64,000 nucleotides of DNA, from assembly GCA_016711345.1 (NCBI GenBank), contig JADJTD010000001.1, positions 2,480,001 through 2,544,000 on the forward strand, given 5' to 3'. Positions within the stretch are counted from its first letter, which is position 1. Each line of letters opens with the position of its first letter. The position numbers and the translations under genes were made by a program. Below are positions 1 to 10,800 of this stretch, piece by piece. The DNA is from Chloracidobacterium sp. Lineage in GTDB: Bacteria > Acidobacteriota > Blastocatellia > Pyrinomonadales > Pyrinomonadaceae. The notes under the pieces are model-generated. The model saw only the letters and a list, made by a program, of their open reading frames with translations. It did no database searches and had not been told where the DNA came from.

Positions 1-1094
1 AGACTGTTCATTTGTGGCGTGATTATAATTCGAATGCCGCCCTTCTTCCTGCTGGATATACCGATTGGAATGATTATCTTACGCGTACAGGATCACCCGG
101 AAATGTCTACATTCTTTCGCCAACTCGTAGGTATACTTTTTTCAATGGCCTGACAAATGATCCCAGCGGCCTCCACGACGGTTCTCAGACCGGGGGGGCG
201 TGCACCGTAAACACCGCGAATTGCTTTGTAAACTTGAACACGACAAACTCCAGTTCAACGGCACCAGCTATCGCGGTCACGGGTACGAATTTCAACGCGA
301 CTGGAGCTCCGATCGGAATTGCAACGGCCGCGATCGCACCTTTCCGACCCGATCAAACTGTGTCTGAAACCTCTCAGATCGGTTCGCGAGGCAACGCATT
401 TTATCAGGGGTTGATCCTAGAACTTCGCAGCCGCTACCGCAAACTCGGCCACGGTTTTGGGGCGTCGTTCCGTTTTGCATACACATTGTCGAAAACAATG
501 GACGACGGGCTAAATAATACCGCCAATGCGGAAGTGAACGGCGATTTCAGCCGTGAATGGGCAAGAAGTTTGCAGGATAGACGTCATCGTTTTTCATTAA
601 CGGGAACATTTGAGGGCCCATGGTGGTTGGGCAAGTTAAGATTATCGCCGCGATTTCGTTATGGCACATCGGGTCGCTTCAATCTGGGTGACGGCGGCTC
701 AGACAGAAATCTTGACGACCTCGGTACTGACCGTGTAAATTTCAGCGGCAATTTGGATGATATTGTTTTTCGTGAGCCAGGAACGCCTCTGCCGGCCGAT
801 TTATTTACGAAGTTCTCGCTCCAACCGATCGGAGCGCGAAGTGGTAATTTGCCTAGAAATGCTGGAACTGCCCCGAGTTTTTACACTTTCGATCTAAGCG
901 TCACACGCGAATGGCGGTTCCTCGAACGGTTCAAACTCAGGCCGGTTGTTCAGTTTGACAATATCCTGAATGCTGCCGTTTTCAATTACGGCGCTGCGTT
1001 TATCGATTTGACTGCGGGCTCGGCAAGTTTCCTCGTGCCAACCCGTACGATTCGCCCGAGGCAAATACGCCTCGGTATGAGATTCGATTTCTAA
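1..1094 (+). CDS. Oar-like TonB-dependent receptor, C-terminal part (5' end outside window)
   Basis: The reading frame is open from the first base, so only the last ~363 residues of a larger protein are present. They look like the C-terminal beta-barrel of the large Oar-type TonB-dependent receptors with an N-terminal carboxypeptidase-regulatory-like domain that are abundant in Acidobacteriota. Visible hallmarks are a strand-rich segment with 'AYTLSKTMDDG', 'NGDFSREWARSLQDRRHRFSLTGTFEGP', and a terminal strand ending in aromatic F ('IRLGMRFDF'), typical of outer-membrane barrels. The substrate cannot be told from the sequence. A strong rho-independent terminator follows immediately. The family call is inferred from barrel motifs because the plug and N-terminal domains lie outside the window. 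Confidence 0.8.
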   Translation, partial: TVHLWRDYNSNAALLPAGYTDWNDYLTRTGSPGNVYILSPTRRYTFFNGLTNDPSGLHDGSQTGGACTVNTANCFVNLNTTNSSSTAPAIAVTGTNFNATGAPIGIATAAIAPFRPDQTVSETSQIGSRGNAFYQGLILELRSRYRKLGHGFGASFRFAYTLSKTMDDGLNNTANAEVNGDFSREWARSLQDRRHRFSLTGTFEGPWWLGKLRLSPRFRYGTSGRFNLGDGGSDRNLDDLGTDRVNFSGNLDDIVFREPGTPLPADLFTKFSLQPIGARSGNLPRNAGTAPSFYTFDLSVTREWRFLERFKLRPVVQFDNILNAAVFNYGAAFIDLTAGSASFLVPTRTIRPRQIRLGMRFDF

Positions 1095-1118
1095 GCCAGA
1101 TAAGTAAGGTAAATTTGA

Positions 1119-1153
1119 GGGAACCGTTTTTTATCGAAAACGGTTCCCTTTTT
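1119..1153 (+). terminator. Rho-independent terminator after the TonB receptor
   Basis: A 12-bp perfect inverted repeat (GGGAACCGTTTT at 1119-1130 and its complement at 1137-1148) is followed by TTTTT. It lies 24 bases after the receptor stop codon. Confidence 0.85.
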
Positions 1154-1241
1154 CATGTGATAATGAGGAGAGAATTTGGGTGACTTATACCTGTTAGATG
1201 TGATAAATTAAAGTGTTGAACATTTTTGTTCACCTTTACCT

Positions 1242-2000
1242 ATGGACCAGGTTTTAGAAATAGGAACGGTGCCGGTTAGCGAGATTACGATCGAATCGGT
1301 TCTGCTCGATGCTGATCTTTTTGTAAAGTACAGCTCGCCGGAAAAGGCCTTTGGGCTGCTTCGCAATTCGCTTGAGCGCTCGCCCAGGTCGATACCGCTT
1401 CGCGAGAAAATGCGTGACATTAGCGTCAGGCAAAAGAATCTTAACGAAGCCGCCAAGCAGTGCCTTGCTCTCGTAAGCCTGTATATTGCTCGTGAAGACT
1501 TTGACCTTGCTTATGACAGGCTTCAGGAAGCAAAGCTTCTCGATCCTCGCATCTCCGTCGCTCCCGGCCTGGAAGCAATTCGTCGTGCTCGACGCCCTGA
1601 TTTTGCGACAAATCGTGACCGTCCGCAAAAGGTCCGCACTGACGTCACATTTGCGGGAAATCTCGCGTTTGTGAGTATTTTCGATGCTGTTCAGGTTATT
1701 GAGGGCGCCAAGATGACCGGCTTGCTGATCATCAAATCTGACCTTCATTTGGCTAATGTGGCGTTTAACGAGGGAAAGATAGTTGATGCGGAATGTAATG
1801 AAAAGAACGGCATAGCGGCTTTTCGAGACATCGTAGAGATCAATCATGGTACGTTTGAATTCTCTACAGTAGATCATGAGTTTCCTGTCGTTATAGCGGT
1901 TATAAGCAACACGAATTTTCTGCTCGACGTTCTAACCGACCTCGACAACGAACGAGCAGAGAAACAGGGGCTTAGAAATATCAGTGATGAAGCCGTTTAG
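1242..2000 (+). CDS. DUF4388 (PATAN) domain protein
   Basis: A 252-residue protein. Residues ~10-110 are helical and TPR-like ('KAFGLLRNSLERSPRSIPLREKMRDI', 'AREDFDLAYDRLQEAKLLDP'). Residues ~130-235 resemble DUF4388/PATAN: 'GNLAFVSIFDAVQVIEGAKMTGLLII', then 'VAFNEGKIVDAECNEKNGIAAFRDIVEINHGTFEF'. PATAN domains occur in regulators and gliding-type signalling proteins of Acidobacteriota, Myxococcota and Cyanobacteria, where they mediate protein-protein contacts; no enzyme activity is expected. There is no signal peptide, so it is probably cytoplasmic. It stands alone, with smc starting 111 bases downstream on the same strand. The specific role is unknown. Confidence 0.75.
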   Translation: MDQVLEIGTVPVSEITIESVLLDADLFVKYSSPEKAFGLLRNSLERSPRSIPLREKMRDISVRQKNLNEAAKQCLALVSLYIAREDFDLAYDRLQEAKLLDPRISVAPGLEAIRRARRPDFATNRDRPQKVRTDVTFAGNLAFVSIFDAVQVIEGAKMTGLLIIKSDLHLANVAFNEGKIVDAECNEKNGIAAFRDIVEINHGTFEFSTVDHEFPVVIAVISNTNFLLDVLTDLDNERAEKQGLRNISDEAV

Positions 2001-2111
2001 ATTGACACATTTTTCTTGTAAAAGTAAGCCCCAAATTCCATTCTAAAAGGTTGACTTCAAACCCCAAATACAACAAAATATAGTGCTTTCCCAATTTTCG
2101 AGCACTATAGA

Positions 2112-5100
2112 ATGTTTAAGCTCCAGCGTTTAGAAATTACCGGTTTTAAATCTTTTGCCGACTATACCGAGATCGTTTTCACGGGTAGCGGCATAACTGC
2201 GGTCGTCGGGCCAAACGGTTGCGGCAAGTCGAATGTGTCCGATGCCATCGCATGGGTACTCGGCGAACAACGTGCCAAATCTCTGCGCGGCGGCGACATG
2301 AAGGACGTTGTCTTTCAGGGAACCAAAAACCGCAAACCGGGCGGCATGGCTGAGGTTGTTTTGCACCTTGTACGCGATGACTCCGTTTTTGACATAGACG
2401 AAAACGAACTAGAGGACATCGACGAGGCTCTTACAGATATTGACGAGAATTTTGTCGAAATAGACGAGATCGACGCTATCGAGGCCGAGCCAGTCGAAGT
2501 CGTTGCGGAAATAGCCGTCGAACAAAACGGATTTCATAACGAAGACGTTGAGGTCGAGACAGTAAAGGTCGCGGCGGTTGGCTCAACCCAAACTCTTGAG
2601 ACAAAGGTAAAGACGAAACGCCATTGGCGGCCTCGTGCATTCGCATTGGATTTTGCACCGGGCGAAGCGGTTTCGGTCACACGCCGCCTGTATCTTTCCG
2701 GCGAGAGCGAATACCAACTCAACGGTAAAACTTGTCGTCTTCGGGACATTAACGATCTATTTGCAGGCACAGGTTTATCAGGCTCGCATTATGCGATCAT
2801 CGAACAGGGCCGCATCGGCCAGATCCTTTCCGCAAAGCCTGCTGATCGCCGCAACCTTATCGAAGAAGCTGCCGGTATTTCGAAGTTTCGTTCCCGTCAG
2901 CGTGCCGCAGAATCACGTCTCGAGTCTGCAAAGGGCAATCTCAGCCGTATTTCCGATATTGTTTCCGAGATCGAGAAACAGGTAAATTCGCTCCGCCGTC
3001 AGGCTGCCAAAACACGCCGCTTTAAGATCTTGCAGGAAGAGTTTCGCACGCTGCTCCGGCATCTTTATGCGGCTGAGGGCAAATATCTCACCAATCTTTC
3101 TGAAGATCTAAAACTTCAGCTTGGCAAAGCGGTTGAGGTCGAAGCCGATCTTCAGGTGCAGCTTAAGTCTAAGGAAGAAGCTGCCCGTGAAGCCACTCAA
3201 AAGGCTCGTAATGCTGAGGAAAGCCTCGCTGAGCTTCGAAAAATACACTCCAACAATGCTCTTGAACGTGACCGTGCCGAACGCGAGCATATTTATAAAT
3301 CCGATCAGATCGTAAATCTCAACAATCGCTGCGAAACCCTGCGAACCGAGATAGCTGCGAGCGACGAGCGGCTTAATTTGCTCAAGTCCGAACTTGAACG
3401 CCTGCAAAAAGAAGAGCAGAACGAAACTGCCGAGCATGCTAAGGCCGAATCTGCCCTTCGCGAATCCGAAGAACATCACCGCGGCGAAGCCGATGCTCTG
3501 GCGGTCATTGAAACGTCGATAGAGACACTTCGTGCGGCCTTGATGCAGCATACCGGAGCGGTCGAGCGTTTTGACGAGATCGGACGACAGCTTGAGAACA
3601 ATCTTGAGCGGCTAACAATGCGTGCGGACGGCCTTGAGAAGGAAGGTGTGCGTACGGACGAGACTTTTTCGGCAAATCAAAAGCAGGCCGACGAACTCGC
3701 GGAAACATTGAGCGTAGAAGAGAAAAAGCTTGTCGGGCTCAATGGTGAAAAGGACGTATTGCTCGCGGCTACCGCTGATTCTCGAAACACTTTGCATAAA
3801 GCCGAAGCCGAACTGCAAGTCTTACAGGAAGAACATTCTGCCAAACGTCACCGGCTGTCAACGCTGCTTGAACTGGAAGAAAAACGTGCTGTTTACACTC
3901 CGCAAACGCAAAAGCTCTTTGCCGAGGAAAAGAACATCGGTGTGCATCTGGCTGGTGTTTTGGCTGACAGGTTAAATGTTACAAGGGAAGCGGAAACTGC
4001 GGTCGAGACTCTTTTTGGCGATTTTCTGGAAGCCGTCATTGTCGAATCGCTGAGCGATGCCAAAATTTTATCGACTTGGCTCAAGGCGAATGACATCGGT
4101 CGAACGGCGATGATAATCTTGCCGCACACCGCAACTCGTGAGAACGATGCAGTTCTTGGAATGGGTGATACGGTCGCCGATCATCTTGGCGTGTCGGGTG
4201 AATTGGCGGACGCTTTGCGGCAAGTGTTTCCCCGCGAAATGTCGGCTCGAATTGTCAAAGATCTGGATCAACAGGATGCCTCCGACGGCAATATTCTTAT
4301 AAATTACGACGGCGATCTGCTGCTTGGCGGACGGATGTTTGTTGCCGGTAATCGAAACTCAACAGGCACCAATGAATCGCTTCTTGCTTTCAAACGCGAA
4401 CTGAACCAGCTTGAAAAAGATTGCACACGTTTTTCATCTGCGATCGAAACCGCAACGTCCGCAGCCGATTCTGCACGCAAGGCGTTGGTTGAAAACGAGA
4501 GCAAAACCGTCGATCTGCAATCGCTCATAATCAAGGTTGATCGCGGTATTCATGGCCTGCAAATCCAGCTTCATGCGGCCCGCGAAGAAATACAAAGAAC
4601 CGAACGTCACCGCAAGGTCGTTGCCGACGAGGCCGGGCAGATCCGGTCGGAGATCGTCGAACTAAAAGACCAACTTGCTGACGCTCTCAGCAATAAACAG
4701 GCTGCCGAAACCGCTCGTGTTGAGTCAGCAGCCTCGCTCGAAAATATCGGAGCAAGCTTGAACGAAGCACGTTCGAAGACCGAGGCTGCAAATGCAGTTT
4801 TAAACGAAAAACGCATGATCGCTGCCACGTCCGAAGAACGTCGGCGTTCCGCTGTTTCTGCCTTGCGGCGAGTGGAGAACGAGATCAAGGAACTCCAATC
4901 GCGGCTTGCTTTGCAGCATCTCGAAATGACCGATGCCGAGTCCAAAATCAAAGACCTCCACACGTCGATAACCGAGATCACTGACCGTATCGCTTCTGCC
5001 GGTGATGAGATCGCCAATGAGAACGTCGAGATCACGTCAGGCATCAACGCTCTGGCCGCTGCCCGCGAGATGTCGGACACGTTGAGCAACGAACTCGCAG

Positions 5101-5912
5101 ATCTCAACCGGCGTTCAGCCGAAGCTATCAATGAGCGTGCCGATATAGAGGTGCGACAAGCTGAGGCTGTTACGCAATTGAAGAACACGGCGGAAAACTG
5201 CCAGCAAGAATTGAACATATCGCTTGCCGAGATGGTTGACTCGGTCGAATTGCCAGAAGATTTTATCCTCGAAAATGCACGTCGTGAGGCTGACGATCTG
5301 CGGCAAAGGCTCGATAATTTTGGAGCGATCAATATGCTCGCCCTCGAAGAACTTGGCGAGGCTGAGGAACGCAACCTTTTCCTCACTTCACAGCGAACGG
5401 ACATCATCGACAGCATCGCTGCGACCGAAGCAGCATTGCGTGAGATTAAACAGCGTTCGCGTGAAAAATTCAAGACCGCGTTCGAGACTATAAATACTCA
5501 CTTCATACAGTTTTTCCAAGAGCTGTTCGGCGGCGGCAGCGGCGAGATGACATTGCTCGAATCTGACGACATTCTCGAAGCCGGTATCGAGGTCGTCGCC
5601 CAGCCGCCCGGCAAACGTCTGCAAAATATCCTTCTCCTCTCCGGCGGTGAAAAGGCGATGACGGCTATCGCACTTATTCTTGCGATCTTTAAATATCGTC
5701 CGTCGCCGTTTTGTTTGCTGGACGAAGTTGATGCACCGCTTGATGATGCAAACGTCGGACGATTTGCCGGAAAGATCGCCGAAATGTCTGAAAAGACACA
5801 ATTCATCGTCATCACCCACAACAAACGCACAATGGAAGCCGCTCGTGCCCTTTACGGCGTGACGATGCAGGAAGCAGGCGTGTCGAAGATAGTTTCCGTC
5901 AAGTTTGAATAA
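2112..5912 (+). CDS. smc: Chromosome segregation ATPase SMC, with acidic insertion in the N-terminal head
   Basis: A 1266-residue SMC ATPase, the DNA-loop-handling core of bacterial condensin. Walker A (GPNGCGKSN) is at residues ~33-41. Coiled coil runs ~260-600, the hinge ~615-745, and the second coil ~750-1080. The C-terminal head carries the ABC signature (LLSGGEKAMT, ~1177) and Walker B (FCLLDEVDAPLDD, ~1200). The family is usually ~1170-1190 residues. The excess is largely an insertion at ~90-185, between the first head strand and 'VSVTRRLYLSGESEY', which is rich in D/E ('DIDENELEDIDEALTDIDEN'). No scpA or scpB partner is in the window. The 5' untranslated region contains a small AGTGCT/AGCACT inverted repeat. 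The identification is certain; the role of the insert is unknown. Confidence 0.97.
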   Translation: MFKLQRLEITGFKSFADYTEIVFTGSGITAVVGPNGCGKSNVSDAIAWVLGEQRAKSLRGGDMKDVVFQGTKNRKPGGMAEVVLHLVRDDSVFDIDENELEDIDEALTDIDENFVEIDEIDAIEAEPVEVVAEIAVEQNGFHNEDVEVETVKVAAVGSTQTLETKVKTKRHWRPRAFALDFAPGEAVSVTRRLYLSGESEYQLNGKTCRLRDINDLFAGTGLSGSHYAIIEQGRIGQILSAKPADRRNLIEEAAGISKFRSRQRAAESRLESAKGNLSRISDIVSEIEKQVNSLRRQAAKTRRFKILQEEFRTLLRHLYAAEGKYLTNLSEDLKLQLGKAVEVEADLQVQLKSKEEAAREATQKARNAEESLAELRKIHSNNALERDRAEREHIYKSDQIVNLNNRCETLRTEIAASDERLNLLKSELERLQKEEQNETAEHAKAESALRESEEHHRGEADALAVIETSIETLRAALMQHTGAVERFDEIGRQLENNLERLTMRADGLEKEGVRTDETFSANQKQADELAETLSVEEKKLVGLNGEKDVLLAATADSRNTLHKAEAELQVLQEEHSAKRHRLSTLLELEEKRAVYTPQTQKLFAEEKNIGVHLAGVLADRLNVTREAETAVETLFGDFLEAVIVESLSDAKILSTWLKANDIGRTAMIILPHTATRENDAVLGMGDTVADHLGVSGELADALRQVFPREMSARIVKDLDQQDASDGNILINYDGDLLLGGRMFVAGNRNSTGTNESLLAFKRELNQLEKDCTRFSSAIETATSAADSARKALVENESKTVDLQSLIIKVDRGIHGLQIQLHAAREEIQRTERHRKVVADEAGQIRSEIVELKDQLADALSNKQAAETARVESAASLENIGASLNEARSKTEAANAVLNEKRMIAATSEERRRSAVSALRRVENEIKELQSRLALQHLEMTDAESKIKDLHTSITEITDRIASAGDEIANENVEITSGINALAAAREMSDTLSNELADLNRRSAEAINERADIEVRQAEAVTQLKNTAENCQQELNISLAEMVDSVELPEDFILENARREADDLRQRLDNFGAINMLALEELGEAEERNLFLTSQRTDIIDSIAATEAALREIKQRSREKFKTAFETINTHFIQFFQELFGGGSGEMTLLESDDILEAGIEVVAQPPGKRLQNILLLSGGEKAMTAIALILAIFKYRPSPFCLLDEVDAPLDDANVGRFAGKIAEMSEKTQFIVITHNKRTMEAARALYGVTMQEAGVSKIVSVKFE

Positions 5913-5933
5913 ACATTTGGTAAACTAAGACGA

Positions 5934-6728
5934 ATGAGACAGGCCGTAAACGTAATAGTTTTCCTGATGTTATTTTGTTTGTTAGCGATCGGGCTGAACG
6001 CTCAATCTAAAAAAACAAAAAGGCCGTCTAAGCCAAAATCAACGACTGCTGCACCGCAATCTACTCCGGCAACACCGACAGAAACACCCACCAAACGCAA
6101 CGAACGCCCTAACAGCGGAGATGCAACCAACGTCTCGACTGTCTCTTACACACCCGTATATTTTTACGAATTCACCCGTCCGGGTTTTGCGTATGAGCGG
6201 ATATTGATCGAGCATGACGAAGCGGGCAAGGGAAAAATTTCTTTCAGCAAAAGCGGTTCTGACGAAACGATCTCCGACCCGATTCAATTGACCGCAGTGA
6301 CCATGTCGAACCTGACATCGGCTTTCACATCGCTCAATTTTCTCGCGTCAAACGAAAATTACCAGACCGAGCGAGACCATTCGAACATGGGAAACGTTTC
6401 GATCACGGTGAAAAAAGACGGAAAGCAGAGAACCGCCAAATACAACTGGACGGAAAACAAACAGGCGAAATCTCTGATGGACGAATACCGCCGAATTGCT
6501 AACGAGTACACATGGAAGTTTGAGATCGCCGTTGCATGTGAGAATCAACCTCTGCAAACCCCGAGCCTGATGACAACACTTGAAAGCTATATCAAACGAA
6601 ACGAAATATCCGACCCGCCGCATCTTGTCGCTATGCTGACCGACCTCTCAACCAACGAACGCCTCCCGCTCCTCGCCCGCGACCACGCCATTAAGATCGT
6701 CAAACAGATCGAAAAAATAAAAAAGTAA
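5934..6728 (+). CDS. Secreted protein of unknown function
   Basis: 264 residues with a clear signal peptide (hydrophobic 'VIVFLMLFCLLAIGLNA', likely cut before QSKK). A Lys/Thr/Pro-rich linker (~25-65) precedes a folded region starting 'TVSYTPVYFYEFTRPGFAYERILIEHDE'. I recognise no family. The C-terminal ~70 residues look helical ('TTLESYIKRNEISDPPHLVAMLTDLSTNERLPLLARDHAIKIVKQ'). It follows smc by 21 bases and may be co-transcribed, but the signal peptide gives it a different location from SMC. It converges with the capA-like gene 14 bases away. Confidence 0.7.
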   Translation: MRQAVNVIVFLMLFCLLAIGLNAQSKKTKRPSKPKSTTAAPQSTPATPTETPTKRNERPNSGDATNVSTVSYTPVYFYEFTRPGFAYERILIEHDEAGKGKISFSKSGSDETISDPIQLTAVTMSNLTSAFTSLNFLASNENYQTERDHSNMGNVSITVKKDGKQRTAKYNWTENKQAKSLMDEYRRIANEYTWKFEIAVACENQPLQTPSLMTTLESYIKRNEISDPPHLVAMLTDLSTNERLPLLARDHAIKIVKQIEKIKK

Positions 6729-6742
6729 CTGTGGGTACGGAT

Positions 6743-7861
6743 CTATTTGATTGTGATCGTGCCGTCGTCGGCGATCTTTGGGGCGTTTGTGCCGAAGTCG
6801 GTGGTTGAGAGTTCGCGGACCTTTTTGATAGCCTCGCCTGATTTGTCGAGGACGGGAACGCCGAGGCCTTCTTGACGTCCGGCGTGAATTTTGCCGCCGA
6901 GGAATTTGCCGTCGGGAGCGATCTTGACTTCGAGAATCTCGGTCAAAGCCGTTTCAGCAACGAGCTTGAACCAGCCGTAGGTGCAGAAATTGCCGAGCGA
7001 GTAGGCGATCAGGCGATCTTTGTAAATTTCCATTCCGCGAAGAACGTGCGGGCCGTGGCCGAGGACGAGGTCGGCTCCGGCGTCAATGACCGAGCGGGCA
7101 AAGAGCGGCAGATTGCCGCGAGCTTCACCGACGTATAGCTCAGTTTTATTAGGAACGTGCTGGCTGTCTGTGCCTTCGGCTCCGCCGTGAAAAGAGACGA
7201 TAACGATGTCGGCCTTTTTCTTTGCCGCAGCGACAAGCTGACGGGCGAAGGCAAGGTCATTGACGTTGGGCGTGATCTTATTATGAGCAAAACCGACGAC
7301 GGCGATCTTTTTGCCTTTGGACTCAAGATAAGCGGTCGAAAAAGCTTCGCGGTCACTGCCTGCGTGCTTGATGCCGAGATCGTCGAGAACTTTGCGAGTG
7401 CTACTGCGTCCGAGGTCGCCAAAATCACCTGCGTGATTATTCGCTAGGCTCATCACATCAAAACCAGCTTCTTTCAAATATTTGCCGTAACGTGTCGGCA
7501 CGCGAAAGGCGAAACACATCCTCGAATTCGGCGGGCATTTTGACGAGACGCCGCTATCGACCATCGGACCTTCGAGATTGCCAAATGCGATGTCGGCAGC
7601 GGAAAGGATCGGCGTCACATCTTTGAGCAGATCGGCTCCGTCATTAGGCGGCATACGGCTGTCGTTAGGAAAAGGAGAACCCATCATTATGTCGCCAACG
7701 GCTGCGATAGTGATCGGACCATCTTTCTTTGGAGTAGGCGAAGCAGCACCGGCGAGTGTGGAAGGCTCTTCGCTGCTTACAACTTTTGGCTGGCAGGCAA
7801 GCAGAGCAAAAACGGCCACCGACATCGCTAATATTATTGACAAACTGATCTCCTGTTTCAT
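6743..7861 (-). CDS. CapA-family (PGA_cap) lipoprotein, metallophosphoesterase-like
   Basis: 372 residues. The N-terminus has a lipoprotein signal with lipobox LLAC (Cys ~23). The rest matches the CapA/PgsA-like family of poly-gamma-glutamate capsule proteins, which have a calcineurin-like metallophosphoesterase fold: 'AAVGDIMMGS' (~53), 'DIAFGNLEGPM', 'MSLANNHAGDFG', 'IVSFHGGAEG', and 'VLGHGPHVLRG'. These Asp/Asn/His motifs are the metal-site residues of the fold. It is expected in the periplasm, anchored to a membrane. It starts 3 bases after the kgd stop on the same strand, suggesting co-transcription without obvious functional linkage. No other capsule-polymer genes (capB/C) are nearby, so the substrate is uncertain. 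Confidence 0.88.
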   Translation of the reverse strand: MKQEISLSIILAMSVAVFALLACQPKVVSSEEPSTLAGAASPTPKKDGPITIAAVGDIMMGSPFPNDSRMPPNDGADLLKDVTPILSAADIAFGNLEGPMVDSGVSSKCPPNSRMCFAFRVPTRYGKYLKEAGFDVMSLANNHAGDFGDLGRSSTRKVLDDLGIKHAGSDREAFSTAYLESKGKKIAVVGFAHNKITPNVNDLAFARQLVAAAKKKADIVIVSFHGGAEGTDSQHVPNKTELYVGEARGNLPLFARSVIDAGADLVLGHGPHVLRGMEIYKDRLIAYSLGNFCTYGWFKLVAETALTEILEVKIAPDGKFLGGKIHAGRQEGLGVPVLDKSGEAIKKVRELSTTDFGTNAPKIADDGTITIK

Positions 7862-7864
7862 GAG

Positions 7865-10800
7865 CTAAGCGGTCGCCATTGTTTCGTTTTCATTTATCGC
7901 CAGAGAATCTGTAACGATCTGATCCTGTTCGAGATTGTGGATCGCATACGAGCCTGTCGCGGGCGAAGCTGACGCTGCACGGCCGATGTATTGCAGCGAC
8001 GCATTGTCAGGCAGAATATTACGCAGACGCGGCTCGACAAACGTCCATCCGCCCATGTTTTGCGGCTCTTCCTGAGTCCAGACGATCTCGGTTGTGTTTG
8101 GATACGAAGCAAATATGTTTTTCAACGCCTCGGCAGGGAACGGATAGAATTGTTCGAGACGGACAACGGCGACATCGCCTTTATCATTTTCCGAGCGAGC
8201 GGCATCGAGATCGTAAAATACCTTGCCGCTGCATACGACGACACGTTTTACTTTTGATCGATCAGAGATGTGAGCGTCGTCGATGACGGGTTGGAATCCG
8301 CCGGTTTCGAGTTCGGACATCGTAGAACTTGCAGCAGGAAGACGCAGCAGACTCTTTGGCGTCATAACAATGAGAGGCCGAACGATCTCTTGCTTTACCT
8401 GTCGTCGCAGCAGATGAAAATATTGTGCGGGCGTCGTCGGATAAGTTACCTGCAAATTATTCTCGGCACAGAGCTGTAGATAACGCTCAAGTCTTGCTGA
8501 CGAATGTTCCGGTCCTTGTCCTTCGTAGCCGTGAGGCAAGAGCATAACGAGGCGGCACTTCTGCTGCCATTTGTCTTCGCTTGATGAGATGTATTGATCG
8601 ATGACTATCTGACCGCCATTCGAAAAGTCGCCGAACTGCGCTTCCCAAGCGACAAGCTGATCTTTGGCAACGACGGAATAACCATACTCGAATCCAAGCA
8701 CACCGTATTCCGAAAGCGAGCTGTCATAGATATACGCACGAGCCGACTTGTTCGCTTCGCTGTGAAGTTCGTTGAGCGGAGCCCACCGGTCACCGGTCAT
8801 AGTGTCGTACATATTCGCATGACGCTGTGAGAAGGTTCCGCGACCGGAATCCTGACCGCTAAAACGAACCGGAAAACCGTCGAGCACAAGAGAACCGATA
8901 GCCATCGCTTCGCCAAATGCCCAGTCCATCGGCACTTCGCCATCACCCATCTTGGCACGACGAGCAAGCTGGCCGACCATTTTTGGATTGATGTGGAAGT
9001 GTTCGGGAACGAGCGAGATCTTTTCGGCAACCTGCTTTAGAATATTTGCCGGAACGCCGGTTTCGAGAATTGCCGAACCGTCTTCGTCAACAGGTGGTTT
9101 TGTAAGACTCGCTTTAGCAGGTTTTTTGGCGGCGATTTCTTTTGCACGAGCCAGAATGCCTTCGTATTTTTCGACGACCTTGTCGGTCATCGCGGTCAGC
9201 TCGTCTTCGGTGATGACAGCGTCGCGGATCAGGTGCTGTGCATACAAATGCCGAGTGCCGGGATGAGCTTTGACGCGAGCGTACATTACGGGTTGAGTGT
9301 AGCTTGGCTCATCGCCTTCGTTGTGGCCGAGTCGGCGAAAACCGACGAGGTCGATGACAACATCTTTGTTAAATTCGCGTCGATAATCGAGAGCGATCTG
9401 AACCACTCGAAACGCGGCTTCGGGATCGTCGCCATTGACGTGAAAGATCGGCGTCTGCGTAACGTGGCCTGCGTCCGTAGAGTAGATCGAACTGCGGCTA
9501 AGTCCGGGCGAAGTCGTAAAGCCGATCTGATTATTTATAACGATGTGGATCGTTCCGCCAGTTCGATAACCAGGCAGACCGGCGAGTTGCAGTGTTTCCA
9601 TCACAACGCCTTGTCCGGCAAATGCAGCATCGCCGTGAAGCAGCAGCGGCAATACTTGACCGTAAACTTCCTGACGAGGTTTTGTTCCGCCGACACGCAG
9701 TTCGTCCTGACGAGCACGTGCCATGCCTTCGACGACGGGATCGACAGCCTCAAGGTGGCTGGGGTTACACGACAATTGGATCCTCAGATCTTTACCGGCT
9801 TTGGTTTTGCGAGTGCCGATAGCACCCTGATGATATTTTACGTCGCCTTCGTCAGCGGGAAAATCAGGATGCGACGTACCTTCAAAAACCGTAAAGATGC
9901 GTTCGGCCATTGCTCCCGTTTCAGGGTCGCCGATTATATTCGAAAGCACATTCAAACGTCCGCGATGTGCCATGCCCATGTAGATCTCGTCAACGCCGCG
10001 TGCCGAAGCACCTTCGATCATTTGATCAAGCATCGGAATAACCGTTTCGCAACCCTCGAGCGAAAAGCGCTTTTGGCCAAGATATTTTTTGTGCAGAAAC
10101 TGTTCGAATTGCTCAGCCTCGATCAATTTTTGAAGCAGTTCTTTTTTTATCTTCGCAGCAAGCGGCTGTGTATCTACAAACTGTTCACGCACACGAGCCC
10201 TGATCCAATCCTTTTCCTCGTTACTTTGGATGTGTCGATATTCGATACCGACCTTGCCGCAGTATGCTCGTCGTAGAATTTCAAGAATGCGCCGAAGCGT
10301 TGCTGTCTGTTCGCCGTGAAGTCCGCCTGTTATGAAATCACGGTCGAGATCCCAAATGGTAAGTCCGAAGTTTTCAAGATCAAGCTCGGACGCCATATGC
10401 GATGTCATATTCAGCGGATCGATGTCAGCTAGAAAATGTCCACGAACACGATATACATTTATTAGCTGAAGGACGTTTGCCTGTTTTTCAACCTGTTCTC
10501 GCTCATGGCCAAAGAGCGACGGATTGTTGTCCTTTGCCCAACGCAGCGGCGGATAATTGATCTCAAGGTCGGAGAAAATATCATCGTAAAACGCATTCTT
10601 GCCGGTCAAAAATTCGTGTATCTTTGCAAGAAACAGTCCGCTTTCAGCACCTTGAATAACACGATGGTCGTAAGTGCTGGTCACAGTCACTGTTTTGCTT
10701 ATTCCAAGCGACGACAGCGCAGAGTCGGTCATTGCCTGATACTCGGCTGGATATTCGATCGCGCCGGTCGCAATTATTGCACTCTGGCCAGTCATTAGAC

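Noticed and set aside
4607..5473. 288-codon open frame antisense to smc
   Set aside because: Ser/Arg-rich composition with no recognisable domain; it is a shadow of the coiled-coil coding strand of smc, a certain gene.
9233..10276. 347-codon open frame antisense to kgd
   Set aside because: No family resemblance; the opposite strand encodes a certain enzyme across the whole span.
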